Shown here: positions 14,645 through 22,502 of the stretch, piece by piece
Numbering within the stretch: the stretch's first letter is position 1
How the letters are laid out: the number at the start of each line of letters is the position of its first letter
Assembly (NCBI RefSeq): GCF_026627445.1
Contig: NZ_JAPNLJ010000056.1
Span: 1-40,358 of the forward strand
Direction: 5' to 3'
Length of the DNA: 40,358 bases
DNA from: Streptomyces sp. H27-H1
GTDB lineage: Bacteria > Actinomycetota > Actinomycetes > Streptomycetales > Streptomycetaceae
The notes under the pieces: model-generated
The model's database searches: none
Told to the model about the DNA's origin: nothing
The model's input: the letters and a program-made list of their open reading frames with translations, nothing else
Program-made: the position numbers and the translations under genes

Positions 14645-14774
14645 AGGCCTCAACCGCGCCCAGGCACGCCGCACCCTGCGTCTGGGGGTTGGCCGGGACA
14701 CCACGACCGCGGAGATCACGCGAGCCGCAGGCCTGCTTGCGCAGGCGGTCGCCAAGGCCAGAGCAGCCGCGTAA
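14631..14774 (+). pseudogene. C-terminal remnant of a cysteine desulfurase
   Basis: A 47-residue tail reads IGLNRAQARRTLRLGVGRDT then TTAEITRAAGLLAQAVAKAR, ending at TAA 14772-14774. It has the pattern of the C terminus of NifS/IscS-type cysteine desulfurases (LxxxxARxxLRxSxGRxTTxxEIDRAA). The catalytic Cys loop and the PLP lysine are missing. It abuts the 5' end of the merB remnant on the opposite strand (shared bases about 14631-14644), so a deletion or recombination brought the two fragments together. Confidence 0.55.
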
Positions 14775-14839
14775 AACCCTGGCCGACAGCATCGAGCGCC
14801 ACACCGATGGCAGAAGAACCGAACCCTTGGAACGCAAGA

Positions 14840-14863
14840 AGCCCTCTCCCCAGAGAGAGGGCT
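14840..14863. terminator. Terminator-like hairpin
   Basis: A 9-bp stem (AGCCCTCTC with GAGAGGGCT) and a 6-base loop, downstream of the cysteine desulfurase remnant and facing the thioesterase gene. Confidence 0.6.
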
Positions 14864-14993
14864 GGGCTTCTGTCTGGCAAACAACTGTGCGCCAACGGAC
14901 TACGGGGCGCGGCAGCCGACGATGGAAAACCCTCTACTCGAACTCGCCGCCGATAAGCACTCCGAGTGACGGACGGGCGACGCCGACGTTCAT

Positions 14994-15404
14994 TTACCTC
15001 TCGTCGAGAAACCCACTGAGAACAGCGCGCTCCGCCTCATCAAAGCGCCGAACCCGCCCCGCCACAGAGTCGTAGCCAGCCATCCTGGAGGTAGCGGCCA
15101 CGTACAGACCGCCAACATCCTTAATTTCGTAGGCCAGCTCGAAAGCCACACCTTTCAGGTCGGTGACCCACGCCTCGATAGACACCGGGGTTGTGCTGTA
15201 CACGAGCGGCCGCGAGAATTTCATCCACTGCTCAGACAAGAAGAAGTTCTTCGCGAGGCGCTCGCCAGGGTCACTGGGAACGAGCTCTTTAAACATGTTC
15301 ATGCGCGCCTCTTCGAGGTAGCGCGGGTAGACAGCATTGTTGACGTGATTATTGGCGTCCATATCAGACCAGCGAATGGGACACAGGTAGGTGAAGCGGG
15401 GCAC
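14994..15404 (-). CDS. Hotdog-fold acyl-CoA thioesterase
   Basis: 136 residues from GTG 15404, chosen because GGGAG lies five bases upstream; TTG 15416 is an alternative. RWSDMDANNHVNNAVYPRYL then EEARMNMF is the active-site segment of 4HBT/YbgC-like thioesterases, with the catalytic Asp in SDMDANNH. The strand pattern continues with WMKFSRPLVYSTTPVSIEAW and FELAYEIKD. Such enzymes hydrolyse acyl-CoA or acyl-ACP thioesters; the substrate is not evident. The gene is less GC-rich than its neighbours and lies 127 bases after the XRE regulator on the same strand, so the two may have arrived together. Confidence 0.85.
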   Translation of the reverse strand: MPRFTYLCPIRWSDMDANNHVNNAVYPRYLEEARMNMFKELVPSDPGERLAKNFFLSEQWMKFSRPLVYSTTPVSIEAWVTDLKGVAFELAYEIKDVGGLYVAATSRMAGYDSVAGRVRRFDEAERAVLSGFLDER

Positions 15405-15531
15405 GGTATCTCCCAAGAGGGTTGAGGATGCTCAGCCGAAGAGAGGCTGCTGAATTCGGGGACAAAGTCCACTCGGTGCAAGCTGGCCAGGCGGTTCACG
15501 GAATCTGCTCGCGTCACCCAGCAGGTTTCTC

Positions 15532-16848
15532 TCAGCCAGTCCCGCCCTGGACCTGCCGGCAGACAGGGGTCCTACTAACGAGGAGTGGCTGCCATTGCCG
15601 GAACGACCGGGGCCGCTCGGCAGAGGGTTTCGCCTGTCGGCAGGCCAAGGAAGTACGCCGCATGGCGTCCAGTTCCGTAACAGCATCCCCGTCCCTGGTC
15701 TCGGGGAATCGAGCCAACACAGCCGGAGCATCAAACTCTGCGGCCGCCCAGTATTCGTTTTCTCTAGTCGCCCAAATTACAGAGTTAGTCGAGGGTGCAA
15801 GCGTCAGCCGCACCCCCGGGCCGACCCGCTTGCTCAGAGCAGGCAGACGCACCCCACCCTCGCCAGCCAAAGCCGCGGCCTCCTCCTGCGTCCGGCATCG
15901 GACCGTGCGCTGTGGAAGCGCGGGAGGGCGCACCCAGTCTCGGGCAGGACCCTTGGCCCACGCGTCACGCTCGCCTCCGAGCGCGTCGAAGCGGTGGTTA
16001 TCCGTTTCGTCACCCTGGAGCCAAGTAATGACAACAAGCCGACACTCGGGAAGGCTCGCCGGAAAAAGTACATGACTTACAACTTCGACCGTCTCACCCA
16101 GAGCCGGCACATTCATATGGAAAACGTCGCCGTCCCTGTCGGCCCCCAAGGCATTACGCGTGTCCCAGATATGCCTTACATCCGGATCGGCGCAGACCTG
16201 GGCAATGAGCCTCAGTAGCGCGCGATCGTTGGGGCGATTCATCACCGCATACTTGAGCAGGCGGACATATACTTCCGCATGTTTTTCCCAGTCAGCGTAT
16301 TGAACGCGAGCCTCGCGTGAGAGAAGAGCCCACGTCATGAGGTTCGCTTCGGGTTCAGTTACCCACGGCCACCATTCAGCCATCATGTGATTGTAGGCCA
16401 GAATGGACCAGTTACCGTTACTGAGATAGGCGGGGCTAGGCATCTGCTGATCGATGAATAGCTGCAGGGCCCTCTTCACACTCGGATCGGGACGGCGGGA
16501 ATCAGATTCATCCTGCAACCCTCCAAGGCTATGCAGCATGAGCGCACGACGCTCGTCTCGCCCAAGCATGAACAACTTGGCGAGCGCCTCACGCTGCTCG
16601 GCGTTCAGCTTGGTAGGGACGGCCCCACGCTCCAGGTCGCCGTACCAGCGCACGGACCGGCCGACAGCGGCGCAGGCCTCCTTCTGCGTGATGGTTCGCC
16701 CGCGACGGGCGCCGGCCGCAGCGCGCCACGCCTTGAGGAGGCCAGCAAGACCCATCACCTGACCGGGCGTCGACTCCGGATCATCGACCGGAGCCGACTC
16801 ACCATCCCCGCCCTCGTCCGAGTTCGGATCGACATCTCGTTCTGTCAC
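15532..16848 (-). CDS. XRE-family regulator with MmyB-like ligand-binding domain
   Basis: 438 residues, GTG 16848 after TGAGGTG. An acidic N-terminal tail (1-30) is followed by a helix-turn-helix (LAGLLKAWRAAAGARRGRTI, then TQKEACAAVGRSVRWYGDLE). The ligand-binding domain runs from about residue 100 to 320: YLSNGNWSILAYNHMMAEWW, LMTWALLSREARVQYADWEK, CRLVVITWLQGDETDN. Members of this family are usually under 300 residues; here about 110 more follow, including LTLAPSTNSVIWATREN and a Cys/Arg-rich end, which may be a separate domain. It probably controls itself and the downstream thioesterase. Confidence 0.8.
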   Translation of the reverse strand: MTERDVDPNSDEGGDGESAPVDDPESTPGQVMGLAGLLKAWRAAAGARRGRTITQKEACAAVGRSVRWYGDLERGAVPTKLNAEQREALAKLFMLGRDERRALMLHSLGGLQDESDSRRPDPSVKRALQLFIDQQMPSPAYLSNGNWSILAYNHMMAEWWPWVTEPEANLMTWALLSREARVQYADWEKHAEVYVRLLKYAVMNRPNDRALLRLIAQVCADPDVRHIWDTRNALGADRDGDVFHMNVPALGETVEVVSHVLFPASLPECRLVVITWLQGDETDNHRFDALGGERDAWAKGPARDWVRPPALPQRTVRCRTQEEAAALAGEGGVRLPALSKRVGPGVRLTLAPSTNSVIWATRENEYWAAAEFDAPAVLARFPETRDGDAVTELDAMRRTSLACRQAKPSAERPRSFRQWQPLLVSRTPVCRQVQGGTG

Positions 16849-17220
16849 GGCACCTCACTTGGGCAGCAATAGACATTCGGCAGCCCTCCGATGGCTATCG
16901 AATGCGAGCTTTGGCGACACGTAGGTCGCCCCCGAGCGCTCACGTCACAACGATATTCGACATATAGGAACACTTCACGCATCTTGGTTGGTTTCGGGCC
17001 AAAAGTATGATGGCTCGACTTTGGTGCGAGGACTTGCTGCCCGAAGAATGAGGTCGAAGTCCCCTGGATTACGCCCCGACTCCCCCATGGCGACGATCGC
17101 GATGCCGCAGGCGCGTCGGGGACCCGGCAATTCCTTGTGACCGACGCCACGTCGGCGCAAGCCGGCCAGTAGGGCACCCTTCCGGGGGCGCGTAGTGGAT
17201 GATCAGGGGCGAATCGGGCA

Positions 17221-17248
17221 GAGAATCGGCAAATGATTGCCGATTCTC
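17221..17248. repeat. Perfect 12-bp inverted repeat
   Basis: GAGAATCGGCAA, a 4-base centre (ATGA), then its exact complement. A partial extra half copy (GAATCGGGCA) sits just before it. The AT-containing dyad in a gene-free control region suits an operator for a dimeric repressor or a hairpin used in replication. No U-tract follows. Confidence 0.75.
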
Positions 17249-17391
17249 GATATCGCTCAACTCGGGCCTACGTGCACCGTCCATACGCTTCGTCGCCCCT
17301 GGCCATGCACCCAAAGCCCAGGGCCAGTTGACGAGATCTCTCGCCATTATGTGCGTAGGCAACCCGCTAAATGATCTCGGTCCGCGTTGCG

Positions 17392-17420
17392 TTGACGAGA
17401 CTTGCCAGCCGGGCTTAAAT
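17392..17420 (+). promoter_or_regulatory. Possible sigma-70-type promoter
   Basis: TTGACG at 17392-17397, a 17-base spacer and TTAAAT at 17415-17420. It lies about 65 bases before the candidate small gene at 17486. The match is only by consensus. Confidence 0.25.
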
Positions 17421-17485
17421 CATCCTGAACAGGCAGTTCAACAGATTGTGCGATTCAGGGCGCACGCGCGGGAGAGGTAATGATC

Positions 17486-17743
17486 ATGAAAGGCCGCGTC
17501 GGCGATGGTCGGCTATCCACTTCCGCTCTGGCCGTGACCGCTAAGCGCATTACGCAGCGCACTCCCCCGATTCAGTACGCAACTGGTGCTCGCCGTGCCC
17601 TACGGCCCTTTCCGCCCCCAGTACGTCAGCGAGCCGCCGCCCCTCGGACAGCCGCTCCACCCGCGGTGGGGAAAGACCGGATGCTCTCGCAGCGCTCGCC
17701 ACGGCGTGAAGCTCTCAGTCCACGAGTCCGGCCGACGAAGTAG
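17486..17743 (+). CDS. Possible small basic hypothetical protein
   Basis: 85 residues from ATG 17486; GGGAGAGG lies eight bases upstream and another ATG at 17480 is closer to it. The product is basic and rich in Arg, Pro and Ala (ALRPFPPPVRQRAAAPRT, ending RVRPTK), with no domain I recognise. The ribosome site is good but the composition could be chance in GC-rich DNA. A second frame (17586-17834) gives an equally unremarkable peptide. The bases 17744-18134 beyond it carry the leader features described separately. Confidence 0.3.
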   Translation: MKGRVGDGRLSTSALAVTAKRITQRTPPIQYATGARRALRPFPPPVRQRAAAPRTAAPPAVGKDRMLSQRSPRREALSPRVRPTK

Positions 17744-17917
17744 CGAGGCCGAGTACAGACGCCACCGCAAGGTGGGTTTGCGCTGCTCAGTGGGGTGCTG
17801 GAGCGAACTACACCAGTTCTATAGCTATGTCTAGACCTTGCGGAGGTGTCCGCATAGCTTGTTGTCGAACCCGCCGGGCACAGGCCCGGAGGGCATGCCA
17901 GACCAGGGGGAGGATCC

Positions 17918-17956
17918 GTGAGGACACAGCGCGAGCCGCACGAAGGCAGCGGCTAG
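17918..17956 (+). CDS. Possible 12-residue leader peptide
   Basis: GTG 17918 has GGGGGAGGATCC directly upstream, a very strong ribosome site, and reads VRTQREPHEGSG to TAG 17954-17956. It is followed 12 bases later by a stable hairpin. The order of short peptide, hairpin and operon start would suit an attenuator for the replication genes. An overlapping alternative, ATG 17895 reading MPDQGEDP, also has GGAGG before it. Confidence 0.2.
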   Translation: MRTQREPHEGSG

Positions 17957-17967
17957 GCACACAGAAA

Positions 17968-18026
17968 CGGCGCCGGAGAGCAGCAACTCCCGGCGCCGAC
18001 TGTCCGGCGCCGAGTATGGCGCCGAG
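17968..18026 (+). repeat. Hairpin and repeated GGCGCCG motifs before the replication operon
   Basis: A 9-bp stem (CGGCGCCGG 17968-17976 with 17990-17998) is followed by two more copies of GGCGCCGAG at 18006-18014 and 18018-18026. Four copies of the GGCGCCG core thus fall within 60 bases, about 110 bases before the first gene of the replication operon. They could be a terminator plus operator half-sites, or short iterons. Confidence 0.5.
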
Positions 18027-18134
18027 TGCAGATTGCCTCGGGCTCCAGCAAGAGCCCTTGAGGTCACCTACCTACACCGCACCGGCCCACTTTCCACGGA
18101 ACACGGTGCGGATTACTTCACGGGAGAGTCTCGC

Positions 18135-18455
18135 ATGTCCACACCCCTGCGCGAAAGGTCATCAGTCGAGGCCTGCGCGGAACCGCTGACCCTTCGGGCC
18201 CGCAAGCTGGCGGAGCGTCTGCAGCGGATGCTGCCGCAGGCCGCCCAGGTCCGCGTCAAGCTGATGGACGGCCGGACCGCCTGGCCGCACCTCGACGTCC
18301 GGGCCACGAACGCCACCGGCGACACCGTAAGGATCAGCCGGACCCAGGGCCATGTCGCGGCCCGCTGGATCATCCGCTGCCACCCCAGCGCGGACTGGGC
18401 CCTCGCGAGGACCTTCGACCTCCGCACCGGCTCCCTGGACGGGAGTGCTGCCTGA
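18135..18455 (+). CDS. Hypothetical protein at head of replication operon
   Basis: 106 residues, ATG 18135 after GGGAGAG. It has a helical N-terminal third (LTLRARKLAERLQRMLPQAA) and then a strand-rich part (QVRVKLMDGRTAWPHLDVRA, TGDTVRISRTQGHVAARWII). No cysteine pair, membrane segment or known motif is visible. Its TGA shares a base with the ATG of the replication gene (TGATG), so the two are translationally coupled. Similar-sized first genes occur in actinobacterial plasmid and phage-like replication modules. Function unknown. Confidence 0.7.
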   Translation: MSTPLRERSSVEACAEPLTLRARKLAERLQRMLPQAAQVRVKLMDGRTAWPHLDVRATNATGDTVRISRTQGHVAARWIIRCHPSADWALARTFDLRTGSLDGSAA

Positions 18456-19507
18456 TGGCGCGCATCCGGACCATCAAGCCGGAGTGGTTCCAGTCGGAGG
18501 CCCTCGCCAAGGTCAGCCTCCACGCCGAGCGCACCTTCCTCGGTCTCATCAGCCACGTCGACGACACGGGGCGCCACAAGGACCTCGCATCCCTCATCAC
18601 CGGACACGTCTGGATGGTGCGCGGGGATCCCGACGTCACCGCCGTGGAGGACGACCTCGATGCGCTGGTCGGTGTCGGTGTCGTCTGCCGCTACATCGGA
18701 TGCGACGGCAAGGAGAATCTGCACCTGGTGTCGTGGGACAAGCACCAGCGCATCGACAAGCGCTCCTCCTCGCGGCTGTCCCGCTGCCCGGTCCACCAGG
18801 CGCACCACAACTGCGGTGGCTGCGACTCCGACCGCTGCCCGCAGCCCGAAGTGCGCAACCCGGAGCCGCCTCCGCGAGGCCTCCCGGAAGACGCCGGGAG
18901 GCCTCCGGGAGCCCTCGATCGACGGGTTTCCGTCGAATCCGGGGTGGCTCTCTACTCCCGGGACATCGTCGGAGATGGGCTGCTCGCACAGGAGGCGGAG
19001 CCATCCGCGCCGTCCGCCCAGCCGGCCCTAGTCAGCACGAAAAACGCAGGTCAGACGCCGCTCGGAGAGCCCTCGCGGAACACTCCCGGAGGACTCCGGG
19101 AGGAGGGTGCGTCTGGATCTAGGATCTTGGATCCTGGATCTTTCCCTAAGGGGGGCGATGCCCCCGCGCCTGGCGCAGCCCCCGGATCGATATCGGCGAA
19201 GGACCTGCTGGCCGAATACGTCCGCGCCTGCAAGGAACCCGTGCCGCAAACCGTGCGCGGCCACATCGGTCGGCACGTCAAGGGGCTGCTGGAGGAGGGC
19301 TTTGATCCCGCGGTCATCCGGGCAGCCCTGGAGCGGCTGCGCGTGAGGGGCCTGCACGCCAGTGTCCTGCCGAGCCTGGTCAACGAGGCCCTGAACGCCT
19401 CGCCGCAGGCCTCCGCCTCCGGCGCGGGGCTATGGGCCAGCGCCCGGCCCGCCTATCAGCCCTGGCAGAACCCCACCGACAGCTCCGTCTACGAGGAGTC
19501 CCTGTGA
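18455..19507 (+). CDS. Replisome organiser / replication initiator-like protein
   Basis: 350 residues. The N terminus MARIRTIKPEWFQSEALAKV, then FLGLISHVDDTGRHKD and DLDALVGVGVVCRYIGCDGK with HLVSWDKHQRIDKRSSSRL, is the winged-helix module seen in phage and plasmid replication-organiser proteins that bind origin DNA. A Cys/His-rich patch follows (CPVHQAHHNCGGCDSDRC, about residues 109-128), probably a zinc site. A long Pro/Gly-rich linker leads to a DnaD-like C-terminal helical part (AKDLLAEYVRACKEPVPQTV, GLLEEGFDPAVIRAALERLR). It overlaps the DnaC-like gene by GTGA, as expected for an initiator and helicase-loader pair. Confidence 0.7.
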   Translation: MARIRTIKPEWFQSEALAKVSLHAERTFLGLISHVDDTGRHKDLASLITGHVWMVRGDPDVTAVEDDLDALVGVGVVCRYIGCDGKENLHLVSWDKHQRIDKRSSSRLSRCPVHQAHHNCGGCDSDRCPQPEVRNPEPPPRGLPEDAGRPPGALDRRVSVESGVALYSRDIVGDGLLAQEAEPSAPSAQPALVSTKNAGQTPLGEPSRNTPGGLREEGASGSRILDPGSFPKGGDAPAPGAAPGSISAKDLLAEYVRACKEPVPQTVRGHIGRHVKGLLEEGFDPAVIRAALERLRVRGLHASVLPSLVNEALNASPQASASGAGLWASARPAYQPWQNPTDSSVYEESL

Positions 19508-20241
19508 CCCGACGCACCCACACGGCCGCCCCGCAGACGCTGGGCGAGACCACCTCGGTCAACCGCCTGCGAGCACGCTTCACGGCGATGGGGGTCGATG
19601 CCAGCCGACCGGTGGCTGACACTCCCGCAGCCATCCCCGCCCTGGAGGCGGCGCAGAGTCGAATCCCCTCGCGCTACCGGCAGGCGACCGTCTCGGACCC
19701 GCGCGTCCGCCAGTGGGTGGACGACGTCGCGGCGAATGCGACCGCCCCCACAGCGGGTGGCCGTCGAGAGGTCTCGACGGGGCCCTCGCTGCTGCTGCTC
19801 GGCGCAACCGGGGTCGGGAAGACGCACGAGGCCATCGCCGCGATCCGTACGCTGATTGCCACGGGAATCGTGGTGCGATGGGAGTCCATCACCGCAGCAG
19901 ATCTCTACGGCGAGATGCGCCCTCGCCAAGGTGTGGATCCGGAGTGGATGCTGCGGCGCCTCGTTCGGATCCCCGTCCTGCACCTTGACGACCTGGGGGC
20001 CGCCACGACCACCCGGTGGACCGAGGAGCTGACGTACCGGCTTATCAACCACCGGTACAACCGCGAGCTGCCCACGCTGATCACGAGCAACCTCGCCCCC
20101 GTCCGCACCACCAGCATGCCGCCGGACCAGCCGGTCCTGCGCGAGCAGATCGGTGACCGGGTCGCCTCCCGACTCGTCGGCATGTGCCGGCAGATCGCCG
20201 TGACCGGAACAGATCGGCGCCGGGCCCAACCTGCCGTCTGA
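19504..20241 (+). CDS. DnaC/IstB-like AAA+ ATPase
   Basis: 245 residues, GTG 19504 overlapping the upstream stop. Walker A is GATGVGKT with LLLLG before it; Walker B is VLHLDDLGA; sensor-1 is PTLITSN followed by LAPVRT; the C-terminal arginine motif is in QIGDRVASRLVGMC. This is the layout of DnaC-type helicase loaders and IstB-like proteins. With the replisome-organiser gene upstream and no transposase partner nearby, a helicase-loading role at a plasmid origin is the better reading. ATP binding and hydrolysis should be intact. Confidence 0.85.
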   Translation: MTRRTHTAAPQTLGETTSVNRLRARFTAMGVDASRPVADTPAAIPALEAAQSRIPSRYRQATVSDPRVRQWVDDVAANATAPTAGGRREVSTGPSLLLLGATGVGKTHEAIAAIRTLIATGIVVRWESITAADLYGEMRPRQGVDPEWMLRRLVRIPVLHLDDLGAATTTRWTEELTYRLINHRYNRELPTLITSNLAPVRTTSMPPDQPVLREQIGDRVASRLVGMCRQIAVTGTDRRRAQPAV

Positions 20242-20312
20242 CCAGCATTCGCACCTGGCGCAACGCCAGCGCCTGCGCCCCTTGCCAACCCTCACCGCCT
20301 GGACCCGCCACC

Positions 20313-20329
20313 CTGCTGCACTGCAGCAG
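20313..20329. promoter_or_regulatory. Palindrome upstream of the WhiB-like gene
   Basis: CTGCTGCA-C-TGCAGCAG, 8-bp arms around one base, centred about 55 bases before the TTG start of the WhiB gene, in a 135-base gap of the operon. A second small hairpin (CTGGCG/CGCCAG) lies at 20255-20269. It may be an internal operator or a processing site. Confidence 0.35.
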
Positions 20330-20376
20330 CACCGTGGTGACCGCGCGCCGGCCGTGAAGCACCAAAGGACAACGCC

Positions 20377-20988
20377 TTGCGATACATCACCACCCACGAG
20401 AACCCCGCCATCGGCATGCTCGGGATCGCCGACCGCAGCTGGACCGAGCGCGGTGCCTGCTACGGCATGGACATCGCCGAAGCAGACGAGATCTTCTTCC
20501 CGACGGTCACGAACAGCAAGAGCACTGCCGCAGCAAGGGCGATCTGTGGTGGCTGCCCCGTCCGGCAGCAGTGCTTCGACGCAGCCATGGACAGCGGCGC
20601 CCGCGTGGGCTTCCGCGCCGGCCTCACGGCCGCCGAGCGGCGCAAGTTCCACAACACGGTCGCCGCGCGCCTGGATTACAGCCGCGTGGAGGCCATCTTC
20701 CGCGGACGGGACGTCGCCCTGTCCGTCCACGAGCGCAACGCCGTGGTGCGCCAGGCCCTTGTCCGCGGCTGGAGTGTTGACCGTCTGGCGGCGCTGCTGG
20801 GGAGCGACCTCGACTACACCCGCAAGATGATGGCGCTTCAGGTAGCGGAGGTGACGGCCCGCGACCACCAGTGGCTCCGGCAAATGTCCCCCGCTCAGAA
20901 GGCCGGCAACCCCGGGGAGACCCCGAGCACGTCCGGCCCCGACTCCTCCCCTTCGGAGCCTCGAACGGCCTTCGAGGAGGCCGCGTGA
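20377..20988 (+). CDS. WhiB-family iron-sulfur regulator
   Basis: 203 residues with a TTG start at 20377 (AAAGGA upstream). The four cluster cysteines are Cys28, Cys57, Cys60 and Cys66 (ICGGCPVRQQC), which bind a [4Fe-4S] cluster. The usual G-[VI]-W-G-G turn is replaced by VGFRAGLTAAERRK, a departure from the family. About 110 extra residues follow, including a possible helix-turn-helix (VRQALVRGWSVDRLAALLGS) and a Pro/Ser-rich tail. WhiB paralogues on actinobacterial plasmids and phages often rewire host sporulation or transfer genes. Its stop overlaps the GTG of the next gene. Confidence 0.85.
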   Translation: MRYITTHENPAIGMLGIADRSWTERGACYGMDIAEADEIFFPTVTNSKSTAAARAICGGCPVRQQCFDAAMDSGARVGFRAGLTAAERRKFHNTVAARLDYSRVEAIFRGRDVALSVHERNAVVRQALVRGWSVDRLAALLGSDLDYTRKMMALQVAEVTARDHQWLRQMSPAQKAGNPGETPSTSGPDSSPSEPRTAFEEAA

Positions 20989-22151
20989 AGGAGGATCCCG
21001 CGCGCGATGTCGCCCCGATAGGGCCATGGGACCGTCTGGCGATCATGACTCTCGGCACGGCCGGCTGCGCGCTTTCGTACGACGCTCTCCAGCAGATGGC
21101 CGTTGCCATCCACGTGCGTGGCTTCCTGACCTACCTGTTCCCGCTGGTCGTCGACGGCTTCATCGCCTACGGCGTGAGGGCTCTGCTCGTGCTCGCCGAA
21201 GCACCCCTGCGGGCTCGGCTGTACGTATGGATGCTCTTCGGCACGGCCACAGCCTCTAGCATCTGGGCGAATGCCCTGCACGCGGTGCGGCTCAACCAGC
21301 AGGCTCCAAGCCCCAACGGACTACAGTTGGGCGACACGGTGGTGGCGGTCTTGTCCACGCTCGCCCCGCTCGCGCTCGCCGGCGCGGTCCACCTCTACAT
21401 CCTCATCACCCGACACCACCCCGCGGACCAGGCGCGGACCAGACGGGTGGAGGGCCTGGCGTACCCGAGGGCCCGGTCCGGCGAACCTGTTGCCCGGACC
21501 GTCGCCTCGCATCGAGAGGCCGCCGGACCAGACCGCCCGACCAAGGTGGACGACCCTGTGGACCAAGAGCGAGTGGACCAACTCTCCGGGGCCGACGCTC
21601 ATGGTGAAGGTGGAGACCGGACCACGCCTTCCCTCGTGGACCAGACCGCGTCCGGTGGCGCACACGGCAGTGCCTCCATGGCGGTCCACCGGCCCCGTCC
21701 GGCAACCAACCGCGCGGACAACGAGCCCGAACCCGAACACGGCCAGTGGGGCAAAGATGCAGGTGGCACCGCGGACCAAGCTCTCGCCCACCCTCGCGAT
21801 GGGGCCGGACCAAGCACTGCGGGAGACCGCGAGCACGGGGAAGATCCTGTGCCGGGGCCTCCGACGGCCGGACCAGAGGCAGGCCTCGACCCGCTCAGCA
21901 GACAGGCAAGTGATGGGCCGGCGGACCAGACCAACGCCCCCTTCGCCGACCCGGTCCCCCTGGAGGTACTCGTCCCGATCGCACGCGATGCGGCCCTAGC
22001 CGGTGGCCGAATGACCCGGCGGGTGATCGGACCGTACCTGCGCGAGCAGCGCCTCACGATCAGCAACGAACGATTCAGGGAGCTGCAAGAGGTCCTGTAC
22101 CAGGATCCCGAGCTCGCTCACCTTCCCCGGCCGAAGCGGCGCACCCGCTGA
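20985..22151 (+). CDS. DUF2637 membrane protein (plasmid spread/transfer-like)
   Basis: 388 residues, GTG 20985. Four membrane helices occupy roughly residues 14-34, 43-63, 74-94 and 113-133 (RLAIMTLGTAGCALSYDALQ, FLTYLFPLVVDGFIAYGVRA, VVAVLSTLAPLALAGAVHLY), the DUF2637 pattern found next to replication and transfer genes of Streptomyces plasmids. A long acidic, repetitive linker rich in the Asp-Gln pair (VDQ, ADQ) covers about 150-320. The last 65 residues look like a DNA-binding winged helix (AALAGGRMTRRVIGPYLREQ, ISNERFRELQEVLYQ). A membrane-tethered DNA-binding role in transfer or copy control is inferred. Confidence 0.75.
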   Translation: MKEDPARDVAPIGPWDRLAIMTLGTAGCALSYDALQQMAVAIHVRGFLTYLFPLVVDGFIAYGVRALLVLAEAPLRARLYVWMLFGTATASSIWANALHAVRLNQQAPSPNGLQLGDTVVAVLSTLAPLALAGAVHLYILITRHHPADQARTRRVEGLAYPRARSGEPVARTVASHREAAGPDRPTKVDDPVDQERVDQLSGADAHGEGGDRTTPSLVDQTASGGAHGSASMAVHRPRPATNRADNEPEPEHGQWGKDAGGTADQALAHPRDGAGPSTAGDREHGEDPVPGPPTAGPEAGLDPLSRQASDGPADQTNAPFADPVPLEVLVPIARDAALAGGRMTRRVIGPYLREQRLTISNERFRELQEVLYQDPELAHLPRPKRRTR

Positions 22152-22256
22152 GCATCGGGGACGCCACCGCGCACCTCATCACGCCCAAGCACCCGGGTGG
22201 GGCGGATCCCGAAGCAGCTCCGGATCCGTCCCGCCCATCCTCGTTAAGGAGCCACC

Positions 22257-22502
22257 TTGTCCGTCCTTCACGGCAGCCACGCGCCGACAGAGCGAAACAG
22301 CGCCGCTGTTGCCTCGGCTTGGGCCGAAGTCCTCGTCCACCAAGGCCATCTGCAGGCCGCCATGCCCACGCCGAGCGGCCAATGGCTTGTGCAAGGGGAG
22401 CACATGGGACCGGTACAGGTCCTGTCCGGAGCCGAGGACCTGCTCGAACTCGCCGCCCTGGCGCAGTACTGCGACCGCATCGCGAGGAGCACTCGCCGAT
22501 GA
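22257..22502 (+). CDS. Small hypothetical protein
   Basis: 81 residues from TTG 22257 with AAGGAG five bases upstream. A short alpha/beta protein: SAAVASAWAEVLVHQGHL, then a strand pair (GQWLVQGEHMGPVQVLSGAE) and a final helix (DLLELAALAQYCDRIA). There are no catalytic motifs. Its TGA overlaps the ATG of mobC (ATGA), so it belongs to the mobilisation operon. I do not recognise the family. Confidence 0.7.
   Translation: MSVLHGSHAPTERNSAAVASAWAEVLVHQGHLQAAMPTPSGQWLVQGEHMGPVQVLSGAEDLLELAALAQYCDRIARSTRR

Larger units (their letters stand above)
16849..17485. other. Lower-GC intergenic region with operator-like repeat
   Basis: 637 bases. No gene is convincing on either strand; open frames have no ribosome sites and mixed composition. 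The stretch is clearly less GC-rich than the rest. It contains the perfect 12-bp inverted repeat at 17221-17248 and two copies of TTGACGAGA 63 bases apart (17329 and 17392). Promoters for the minus-strand XRE regulator and possibly for replication functions should be here. It could also hold the replication origin. Confidence 0.45.
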
